From: JAKOQB01 sp036824465
Lineage (GTDB): Bacteria; Pseudomonadota; Gammaproteobacteria; Burkholderiales; Burkholderiaceae_F
Length of the DNA stretch: 13,187 nucleotides
Direction: 5' to 3'
Assembly (NCBI GenBank): GCA_036824465.1
Contig: DAITAC010000107.1
Coordinates: 1 to 13,187 of the forward strand
Numbering within the stretch: position 1 is the first letter of the stretch; every line of letters begins with the position of its first letter. The notes under the pieces were generated by a model that ran no database searches, was not told where the DNA came from, and saw nothing but the letters and a program-made list of their open reading frames with translations. The position numbers and the translations under genes were made by a program. This document shows, piece by piece, positions 6,912-13,187 of this stretch.

Positions 6912-7336
6912 CTCGGCGGGCTTTCAGTCTTGATTCTTTTCACCAGCGTTGCCGGCAACCGCGCGGGCGCCATCGTCTGCGCATTCAGGCATGCCACCTT
7001 GACCGTTGCCGCGGCCAGGAGTTCATCGCCGCGCATCGCCTGCTGCGCAAACACGATATACGAGCGCGCCAGTTCGGCAATTCCGGCACGGATCGACAAC
7101 TCGTCATCCAGCCGCGCCGGTTGGCGATAATCGACAGCCACGTTCACCACGACAAACTGCAGTCCGTCGGTCGCGCGCAACTGCTGCTGCTCGATGCCCA
7201 GCGTGCGCAGCCATTCGGTCCGGCAACGCTCGAAGAACCTGAGAAAGTTGGCGTAGTAGACGATGCCGCCGGCGTCGGTGTCCTCGTAGTACACACGGAC
7301 CGGCCAATGAAAGGAAGACGTCGGAGTGGCGACCAC
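6908..7336 (-). CDS. ybgC: Tol-Pal associated acyl-CoA thioesterase YbgC
   Basis: Cytoplasmic hotdog-fold thioesterase of 142 aa that hydrolyses acyl-CoA; it is the usual first gene of the tol-pal cluster and is linked to phospholipid metabolism. Seen: the 4-hydroxybenzoyl-CoA thioesterase-type signature YYEDTDAGGIVYYANFLRFF, with catalytic Asp D21, followed by ERCRTEWLR; and the hotdog strand VNVAVDYRQPARLDDEL. The start is GTG at 7336: no in-frame ATG occurs before the upstream stop, and a later start would cut into the fold. No clear Shine-Dalgarno site is present. It overlaps tolQ by 4 bases and faces away from the importer operon at 7478. Confidence 0.94.
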   Translation of the reverse strand: MVATPTSSFHWPVRVYYEDTDAGGIVYYANFLRFFERCRTEWLRTLGIEQQQLRATDGLQFVVVNVAVDYRQPARLDDELSIRAGIAELARSYIVFAQQAMRGDELLAAATVKVACLNAQTMAPARLPATLVKRIKTESPPR

Positions 7337-7477
7337 AGAGGGCGAGTCTATCGCGGGTAGAGTCGTGTTCGTCGCAGCGCGGTCGATACGCAGGTTTCAC
7401 GCCGTACAATCCGCGCCTTCTTGCAAGAGCCGGGACAGCTTTGCCTCACGAGGGCGGAGCGCGGGAGAATCGCAAGC
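7337..7477. promoter_or_regulatory. Divergent intergenic region, tol-pal / peptide importer
   Basis: 141 bases between oppositely directed starts must hold promoters for both operons. On the plus strand TACAAT (7405-7410) is a plausible -10 for the importer, 68 bases before its ATG, but the -35 region is poor: TCGATA (7384-7389) at only a 15-base spacing. On the minus strand I see no convincing hexamer pair. GGGAGA at 7463-7468 is the importer ribosome-binding site. No clear operator palindrome was recognised. Confidence 0.45.
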
Positions 7478-9742
7478 ATGTTCGATGCGGTCGGAAGGCG
7501 TGGTCGTGCGCTCGCGCTGGCGGTGATCGCCCTGTTTTTCGCCGGCTTGATTGGCTGCAGCGAAGTCATCAACAGCCCGCATCCGCACGGCGCCGAGAAG
7601 ACCAATACGCTGTTCACCGCGTTCCAGGAGCGGCCGAAGTATCTGGATCCGGTCAGCTCCTACGCCAACAACGAGACGCCGTGGGTGTTCAATATCTATG
7701 AGCCGCCACTGCGCTATCAGTACCTGAAGCGGCCGTACACGCTCGAAGGCCATACGACAATCGGATTGCCCGACGTCCGCTATCTGGATCGGGACGGCAA
7801 GCAACTGCCGGACGATGCGCCCGCAGACGGCATCGCCACCTCGGTCTACACGCTGAAGTTGAAGCCGGGCATCCGGTTTCAGCCGCATCCGGCACTGGCA
7901 AGGCGTGCCGACGGCAGTTTCCTGTATCACGAACTCGCGCCGGAGGCGATCGACGGCAAGTTTTCGATTGCCGAGTTTCCTCTCGACGGCGCCGCGACCA
8001 CGACGCGGGAACTGACCGCGGACGATTACGTCTATCAAATCAAGCGGCTCGCCAGCCCGTACGTGCCGACACCTTCGCCGCTGTACGGACTGCTCAATCA
8101 GTACATCGTCGACCTCAAGGGTCTTGGGGACCGGCTGCGGGCCGAGCACAAGCAAGCGCTCGCGGGCAAGGATCCGCGTGATTTGTATTTAGCATGGCGC
8201 GATTTGCGCGAAGTGCGTTTCGACGGCGCGCACGCGATCGACCGGCATACCCTCGAGATCCGCGTGATGGGCAAGTATCCCCAGTTCAAGTACTGGCTGG
8301 CGATGCCGTTTTTTGCGCCGGTGCCGTGGGAGGCCGACAAGTTCTACGCCCAGCGCGGCATGGCCGAACATGCGTTGACGATGAACCAATGGCCGATCGG
8401 TACCGGGCCGTTCATGCTGATCGAGCAGTCGCCGAACCGCTATGTAATGGAGCGCAACCCCAACTATCGCGGCGAGCCGTATCCCTGCGAGGGCATGCCC
8501 GGCGACAACGAAAAAGGGTGGCTCGCCGACTGCGGCAAACCGACGCCGTTCGTCGATCGCGTTGTGTCGGCAATCGAAAAAGAGCGCCAGCCGCTCGAAG
8601 CAAAAGTGATCCAAGGCTACTACGACGTGCCGCAGATCGAGCGGCTCGATGACGGATTCAAGCTGCAGCAGGAAATCGGTGACCAGACCGGGCGCTGGAA
8701 GGTCTTGACTGAGCGCGGCATCCAACTGCCGACCACGGTTGAGCCCAACAGCTGGTACATGGGATTCAACTGGCTCGATCCAGTGGTTGGCAAGGGCGCC
8801 ACGCCCGAAGAAGAGGAGCGACACCGCAAGCTACGTCAGGCGATCTCGATCGCCACCGACTGGGAAGAGTATTCGTCGGTGTTCTTCGATTCCTACGGCG
8901 ACGCCGAAACCGCGATGAGCCCGATTGCGCCGGGTCTGTTCGGTTATCGGTCCGGCTGTGACGGAATCAACCCCGTCACGCACCTCTGCAAGGACGGTCG
9001 CCGGCAGCGCCGCTCACTCGACGAGGCGAAGAAGCTGCTGGCCGAGTCCGGCTTTCCCGGCGGGCGAGATGCGAAGACCGGCACGCCACTGGTGCTGTAC
9101 TACGACAGCAATGGCGTCGGCCCCGCGTATCAGGCGCGGCTCGACTGGCAGCAGAAGCAGATGCGCAAACTTGACGTCCAACTCGAGATCCGCGCCGCCG
9201 ACTACAACCGCTTCCAGGACCGCATGCGCAAGGGGCAGGCGCAGCTTTTCTTTTGGGGTTGGAATGCCGACTATCCGGATCCGGAGAACTTCCTCTTCCT
9301 GCTCACGAGTTCGCAGTCGAAGGTGAAATTCGATGGCGAAAACGCCGCCAACTACGAGAACCCCGACTACGACAGACTGTACGACGAGATGAAGAACCTG
9401 CCTGATGGGCCGCAGCGGCAAGCCGTCATGGACAAGATGGTTCGCATCGTTCAGAACGATGCGGTGTGGATGTTCGGATTGTTTCCCGGTTCGACTGGCG
9501 TGTTCCAGCCGTGGGTGCACAACGCCAAACCGACGATCATCATCAAGGATCAGGCGAAGTTCCTGCGCGTGGACACGGCGTTGCGTGCGGCCAGGATCGC
9601 CGAGTGGAACAAGCCGCGGCCGTGGCCGGTGCTGGCTTTCTTCGCGTTGTTTGCGCTCGTAATCTGGCCCGCGTGGCGCCTGTGGCAGCGGCGTGAGCGC
9701 ACCACCGCGCGTGGCCGGATGGTCGAGCCGAAAGCGGCCTGA
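7478..9742 (+). CDS. Peptide-type ABC substrate-binding lipoprotein (family 5) with C-terminal TM helix
   Basis: Predicted extracytoplasmic solute-binding protein of 754 aa (DppA/OppA/YejA class), delivering peptides or related ligands to the permeases downstream. Seen: lipoprotein signal peptide ending FAGLIGC with lipidated C27; family 5 features such as LTADDYVYQIKRLASP (179-194), WPIGTGPFMLIEQSP (305-319), RKLRQAISIATDW (450-462), LDEAKKLLAESGFPGG (514-529) and WGWNADYPDPENF (593-605). It is longer than typical members (about 500-600 aa). Oddly, a hydrophobic helix at about 715-733 (PWPVLAFFALFALVIWPAW) is followed by basic RLWQRRERTTARGR, predicting a second, cytoplasm-facing membrane anchor. 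Cysteine pairs C337/C352 and C494/C504 could form disulfides. ATG 7478 is chosen for GGGAGA 9 bases upstream and the clean signal peptide. The stop overlaps the next ATG by one base (TGATG). The ligand is unknown. Confidence 0.9.
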   Translation: MFDAVGRRGRALALAVIALFFAGLIGCSEVINSPHPHGAEKTNTLFTAFQERPKYLDPVSSYANNETPWVFNIYEPPLRYQYLKRPYTLEGHTTIGLPDVRYLDRDGKQLPDDAPADGIATSVYTLKLKPGIRFQPHPALARRADGSFLYHELAPEAIDGKFSIAEFPLDGAATTTRELTADDYVYQIKRLASPYVPTPSPLYGLLNQYIVDLKGLGDRLRAEHKQALAGKDPRDLYLAWRDLREVRFDGAHAIDRHTLEIRVMGKYPQFKYWLAMPFFAPVPWEADKFYAQRGMAEHALTMNQWPIGTGPFMLIEQSPNRYVMERNPNYRGEPYPCEGMPGDNEKGWLADCGKPTPFVDRVVSAIEKERQPLEAKVIQGYYDVPQIERLDDGFKLQQEIGDQTGRWKVLTERGIQLPTTVEPNSWYMGFNWLDPVVGKGATPEEEERHRKLRQAISIATDWEEYSSVFFDSYGDAETAMSPIAPGLFGYRSGCDGINPVTHLCKDGRRQRRSLDEAKKLLAESGFPGGRDAKTGTPLVLYYDSNGVGPAYQARLDWQQKQMRKLDVQLEIRAADYNRFQDRMRKGQAQLFFWGWNADYPDPENFLFLLTSSQSKVKFDGENAANYENPDYDRLYDEMKNLPDGPQRQAVMDKMVRIVQNDAVWMFGLFPGSTGVFQPWVHNAKPTIIIKDQAKFLRVDTALRAARIAEWNKPRPWPVLAFFALFALVIWPAWRLWQRRERTTARGRMVEPKAA

Positions 9743-10367
9743 TGCTGGCGTACATCGCCCGCCGCCTGGTCTATGCCGTGCTGGTGATGGCAGGCGTGAA
9801 CCTGGTCGTCTTCATCCTGTTCTTCTCGATCAACACGCCGGAGGACATGGCGCGGCTGCAACTTGGCGGCAAGCGCGTCACCGCCGAAGCCGTTGAGCGC
9901 TGGAAAGCCGAGCGCGGCTACGACAAGCCGCTTTACTTCAATGCGAAGGCGCCGGGTCTTTCCAAGCTGACCGAAACCGTCTTCGTCGACACCAGCATGC
10001 GGCTGCTGCGCTTTGACTTCGGCAGGACCAACGAGGGACGTGACATCGCCGAGGAGATTCGCGAGCGGCTGCCGATTTCGTTCGGCATCGGCGTGCCGGT
10101 GTTCATCCTCACCGTCGGCGTGTCGATCGTGTTTTCGCTCGGGCTGGCGATGTTTCGCGGCTCGCGGCTCGACACGGCCGGTGTGGTGCTGCTGGTCGCG
10201 CTGATGTCGATCTCGTCGCTGTTTTTCATCATCATGGGCCAGTTCGTGTTCAGCAAGATGCTGCGGCTGGCGCCGCTGTCGGGCTACGTGCCGGGGCCGG
10301 AGATGTTCAGCTTCGTGATGCTGCCGATCCTGGTGCTGGTTGTTGCGCGGCTGGGTCCGGATGCGCG
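9742..10367 (+). CDS. ABC transporter permease, DppB/YejB type (3' end lost in gap)
   Basis: The first 208 residues of an inner-membrane permease subunit; the rest falls in the run of N. Seen: the typical start MLAYIARRLVYAVLVMAGVN with membrane helix 1 at about 9-30; a periplasmic loop of about 80 residues containing LLRFDFGRTNEGRDIAEEI, the conserved segment before helix 2; helix 2 at about 112-135 (ISFGIGVPVFILTVGVSIVF), helix 3 at about 148-170; LSGYVPGPEMFS; and the start of helix 4. The EAA loop that contacts the ATPase, and the last helices, are missing. Family members are about 310-360 aa, so roughly 110 or more residues are lost. The ATG overlaps the binding-protein stop by one base, indicating one operon. 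Confidence 0.9.
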
Positions 10368-10467
10368 NNNNNNNNNNNNNNNNNNNNNNNNNNNNNNNNN
10401 NNNNNNNNNNNNNNNNNNNNNNNNNNNNNNNNNNNNNNNNNNNNNNNNNNNNNNNNNNNNNNNNNNN
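10368..10467. other. Assembly gap, exactly 100 N
   Basis: 100 undetermined bases inside the permease pair. A length of exactly 100 is the usual placeholder for a scaffold gap of unknown size. By comparison with the permease family, the real sequence should hold the 3' part of the first permease and the start of the second, so it is probably several hundred bases. Confidence 0.95.
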
Positions 10468-11853
10468 ATCTTGTGGACCGATTGGGCGGTCCTTGTCGTG
10501 CTGGCAGGCGCTGTGTTCTATGCGTGGCGCGTCAAGCGCACGCCGCATCTGGCGGCAACGTGGCGCAAGGCATTTGTGCGGCCGGTCGGCGCGGTGACGG
10601 CCACACTGCTGGCGATCGTGGTTGCGATCGGCGTGCTCGACTCCCTGCACTTTCGCGAGCGGCTTCCGGACGAGGCGGGGACGCTGGCGTATTCGCCCGT
10701 CACGCGCTCGGCGCTGGACGTTGTTCTGGCGCGGCTGGAGAGCGGCCGCGAGACCACGTACTCGCGGCCGCTCGCCTACCTCGGCTATCAGAAGGAAATG
10801 ATCGAGGTCGATGGCAAACGCCTACGCGACTTCCCGCGCCTGCAGTTCGGCGGCGCCCACCTGAAGGATCCTGCGCACGAATGGCGCGACGACGTGATCA
10901 AGCGCACGGCGATCGGGTTGCTGAGTGGCGCGGTTGTAGGCGCGCTGCTGGTCGCGGTGGTGGCGGCGTTGCGCGCGCGTGGACCAAATGTGACTTTTCC
11001 CGCGTCGCTCGCCGACATCGCGCGCGGCCGCACCGAGCTTCCGATCCGCGCAGTGCTGATCACGCTCGGTGTTCTGCTGCTTCTGGTCGGGCCGATCGCA
11101 ACGCTGTCGGCGGTCTATCACGTGTTCGGCACGGACCGTGTCGGCAACGACTTGCTGTATCTGGCGCTGAAGAGCATTCGCACCGCGCTGGTGATTGGCA
11201 CGATGACGACGCTGGTCACGCTGCCCATTGCAGTCGGCCTCGGCATCGCGGCCGGCTATCTGCGCGGCTGGATCGACGAGGTGATCCAGTACGTCTACAC
11301 GGTGCTCAACTCGATTCCCTACCTGCTGCTGCTGGCCGCGGCGGTGCTGATCCTGATCATCTTCATCGACAACAACCCGGAGCTGTTCCAGACCGCGGCG
11401 GAACGCACCGATGCGCGCCTGTTCTTCCTGTGCGTGATCCTGGGCGTGACGAGCTGGACCGAGCTGGCGCGGCTGATCCGCGGCGAGGTGCTGCGGCTGC
11501 GCGAACTCGAGTACGTGCAGGCGGCGCAGGCCTTTGGCGTGCGCACCTGGCAGATCATGACAGTGCATCTGGTGCCGAATCTGATGCACGTGATCCTGAT
11601 CAACGTGGTGATCGCGTTTTCCGGCCTCGTGCTCGCCGAGGCGATCCTTTCGTACGTGGGCGTGGGGGTCGATCCGTCGATGGCGAGCTTCGGGACGCTG
11701 ATCAACACCGCGCGCTCGGAGCTGTCACGCGAACCGGCGATCTGGTGGACGCTCGCGACGGCCTTCGCGTTCATGTTCGTGATCGTGCTGTCGGCCAACC
11801 TGTTTGCCGACGCGGTGCGCGACGCGTTCGACCCGCGCTACCTGAATAAATAG
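10468..11853 (+). CDS. ABC transporter permease, DppC/YejE type, extended N-terminus (start lost in gap)
   Basis: The last 461 residues of the second permease. Numbering here is from the first codon after the gap. The canonical DppC core is at about 193-461: helix 193-215; HVFGTDRVGNDLL (218-229), the family loop; AGYLRGWIDEVIQYVY; the EAA coupling loop at about 347-371 (EYVQAAQAFGVRTWQ... HLVPN); and the terminal DAVRDAFDPRYL. Ahead of it lies an unusual segment: helices at about 6-20, 40-57 and 147-167, with a hydrophilic stretch at 58-146 (FRERLPDEAG..., RDFPRLQFGGAHLKDP) that should be periplasmic by the positive-inside rule. Typical DppC proteins are about 300 aa; YejE has a related but smaller insertion. 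The downstream ATPase begins 3 bases after the stop. Confidence 0.9.
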   Translation: MLWTDWAVLVVLAGAVFYAWRVKRTPHLAATWRKAFVRPVGAVTATLLAIVVAIGVLDSLHFRERLPDEAGTLAYSPVTRSALDVVLARLESGRETTYSRPLAYLGYQKEMIEVDGKRLRDFPRLQFGGAHLKDPAHEWRDDVIKRTAIGLLSGAVVGALLVAVVAALRARGPNVTFPASLADIARGRTELPIRAVLITLGVLLLLVGPIATLSAVYHVFGTDRVGNDLLYLALKSIRTALVIGTMTTLVTLPIAVGLGIAAGYLRGWIDEVIQYVYTVLNSIPYLLLLAAAVLILIIFIDNNPELFQTAAERTDARLFFLCVILGVTSWTELARLIRGEVLRLRELEYVQAAQAFGVRTWQIMTVHLVPNLMHVILINVVIAFSGLVLAEAILSYVGVGVDPSMASFGTLINTARSELSREPAIWWTLATAFAFMFVIVLSANLFADAVRDAFDPRYLNK

Positions 11854-11856
11854 CCG

Positions 11857-13187
11857 ATGCTCAGTCTGCGTCACGTCCGCACCGAGATCGCCTCGTCCAT
11901 GGGCATGGTCGTGCCGGCGGACGATGTGACCTTCGACATTCGCCCGGGCGAGACCTTCGCCGTGGTCGGCGAATCCGGCTGCGGCAAGTCGATCACGGCG
12001 ATGTCGATCGCGCGCCTGCTGCCGGAAAACGCACGCATCGCCGCCGGCAATGTGCTGCTCGACGGCACCGACCTCGCTGACCTGCCGGAGCGACGCATGC
12101 GCGAATTCCGTGGCGCCAAGGTATCGATGATCTTCCAGGAGCCGGCCACGAGCCTCAATCCGGTGATGACGGTTGGCCGCCAGATCGTCGAGGCGATCGA
12201 GACGCACACGCCGTTACGTGGCGATGCCGCGCGCGCGAAGGCGGTCGACTGGCTCAAGCGCGTCGGGCTGCCCGAGCCGGAGCGGCGCGTCGATTCGTAT
12301 CCGTTCCAGCTGTCGGGCGGACAGAAGCAGCGCGTGATGATCGCAATCGCGCTCGCGGTGGAGCCCGATCTGGTGATCGCCGATGAGCCGACCACGGCGC
12401 TCGATGTCACGATCCAGAAGCAGATCCTCGATTTGCTGAAGGAACTGCAGGCGGCGCAGCAGATGTCGATGCTGCTGATCACGCACGACCTGGGCATCGT
12501 GGCCGAGATGGCGCACCGGATCGCGCTGATGTACGCAGGGCAGGTGGTCGAGATCGCCGACACCGCCGAGTTCTTCGCGCGGCCGCTGCACCCGTACGCG
12601 CAACTGCTGTTCGCGGCGATTCCCGACACCGAAAAGAAGGGCCGCCAGCTGGCGGCGATTCCGGGAACGGTGCCGGCGCTGAATCGCGCGTTCACGGCGT
12701 GCCGCTTCGTCGATCGCTGTCCGTCCGCGATCGAGCGCTGCCACGTGACGACTCCGGTGCTGTTCGAGCCGATCGCCGCCCATCTGGTGCGTTGCGTGCT
12801 GCATGAGCGGGGGATGGGGGAGATCTCGATCCGGTCGGAGTCTGGTACCGCCACGGCCCCGAGTGCAGACGCAGCGAGACCTTCGCTATCGTCGCCGTTG
12901 CTGGAAGTCCGCGACTATCGGGTTTGGTTTCCCATCCGGCGCGGCCTGATGAAGCGCACCGTCGGCCATGTCAAGGCGGTGGATGGCGTTTCGTTTTCGC
13001 TCGCCGCGGGGCGCACGCTCGCGCTGGTCGGAGAATCGGGTTGCGGCAAGACGACGACCGGCAAGGCGCTGCTCCAGTTGCTGCGCGCGTCGGCACGCAT
13101 CCAGGGGGACGCCCAGCTCGCCGGGCAGCCGCTGGATCGGCTGCAGGGTGAAGCGTTGCGCCGCGCGCGCCGGGACATCCAGATCAT
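11857..13187 (+). CDS. Peptide-type ABC transporter, fused double ATPase (YejF type; 3' end outside window)
   Basis: Cytoplasmic ATPase that powers the importer; 443 residues are visible and the frame is open at the edge. First domain: Walker A GESGCGKS (38-45), Q-loop Q94 in MIFQEP, signature LSGGQKQR (152-159), Walker B DLVIADE (171-177) with catalytic E177, H-loop H210. A C-terminal Opp/Dpp extension follows, with HPYAQLL, IPG, and cysteines C282, C288, C295 and C313. After a Ser/Ala-rich linker (about 326-346) a second ATPase begins: LLEVRDYRVWFPIRRG, then Walker A GESGCGKT (392-399). Two complete nucleotide-binding domains in one chain is the YejF arrangement, against separate DppD/DppF; expected total is about 530-560 aa. 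ATG 11857 lies 3 bases after the permease stop; no strong ribosome-binding site is evident, so translational coupling is likely. Confidence 0.93.
   Translation, partial: MLSLRHVRTEIASSMGMVVPADDVTFDIRPGETFAVVGESGCGKSITAMSIARLLPENARIAAGNVLLDGTDLADLPERRMREFRGAKVSMIFQEPATSLNPVMTVGRQIVEAIETHTPLRGDAARAKAVDWLKRVGLPEPERRVDSYPFQLSGGQKQRVMIAIALAVEPDLVIADEPTTALDVTIQKQILDLLKELQAAQQMSMLLITHDLGIVAEMAHRIALMYAGQVVEIADTAEFFARPLHPYAQLLFAAIPDTEKKGRQLAAIPGTVPALNRAFTACRFVDRCPSAIERCHVTTPVLFEPIAAHLVRCVLHERGMGEISIRSESGTATAPSADAARPSLSSPLLEVRDYRVWFPIRRGLMKRTVGHVKAVDGVSFSLAAGRTLALVGESGCGKTTTGKALLQLLRASARIQGDAQLAGQPLDRLQGEALRRARRDIQI

Noticed and set aside
10368..10467. N run treated as sequence joining two permeases into a natural fusion
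   Set aside because: Exactly 100 N is a scaffold placeholder, and the conserved end of the first permease is missing.
10473..11849. A 458-codon frame overlapping the second permease on the plus strand
   Set aside because: The translation is Arg/Gly/Ala-rich with no hydrophobic pattern; the other frame encodes a canonical permease core.
1..13187. CRISPR arrays, insertion sequences, phage or defence genes
   Set aside because: No regularly spaced long repeats, terminal inverted repeats, transposase or nuclease motifs were found on either strand; all long frames are accounted for by housekeeping and transport genes.

Overview
The window looks like chromosomal DNA of a high-GC proteobacterium, most likely a betaproteobacterium. 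I base this on the complete ybgC-tolQ-tolR-tolA-tolB-pal-cpoB cluster, the short TolA, and the strong GC bias at third codon positions. The family assignment is inference from sequence style, not from a search. A run of exactly 100 N at 10368-10467 marks a draft-assembly scaffold gap.

Layout, left to right. (1) 121-801 (+): a type II (S)-2-haloacid dehalogenase of the HAD superfamily with its full catalytic set. (2) 924-999 (-): tRNA-Lys(TTT) with encoded CCA and a clear sigma70-type promoter at 1049-1077. (3) 1103-2230 (-): a YeeE/YedE-family membrane protein of the thiosulfate/sulfur-compound transporter type. (4) 2315-7336 (-): the Tol-Pal operon, transcribed right to left as ybgC, tolQ, tolR, tolA, tolB, pal, cpoB. 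The genes are packed with ATGA overlaps or gaps of a few bases, except for about 50 bases before tolB. (5) 7337-7477: a 141-bp divergent intergenic region. (6) 7478 to the right edge (+): a peptide-type ABC importer operon. It encodes a family 5 substrate-binding lipoprotein, a DppB/YejB-like permease (cut by the gap), a DppC/YejE-like permease (start lost in the gap) and a fused double-ATPase of the YejF type that runs off the window.

How the genes work together. TolQ/TolR form the proton-driven inner-membrane motor. TolA carries the force across the periplasm to TolB and the outer-membrane lipoprotein Pal. CpoB links the system to peptidoglycan synthesis, and YbgC is the conserved acyl-CoA thioesterase partner. 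The whole complex serves outer-membrane constriction and integrity at division. The divergent importer has the Yej/Opp gene order, but its details are unusual: the binding protein has both a lipobox and a C-terminal transmembrane helix, and the second permease has three extra N-terminal membrane segments and a periplasmic domain of about 88 residues.

I see no CRISPR array, insertion sequence, prophage, toxin-antitoxin or defence system. The unusual importer architecture is the part most worth a second look. No stretch over 300 bases lacks a gene.
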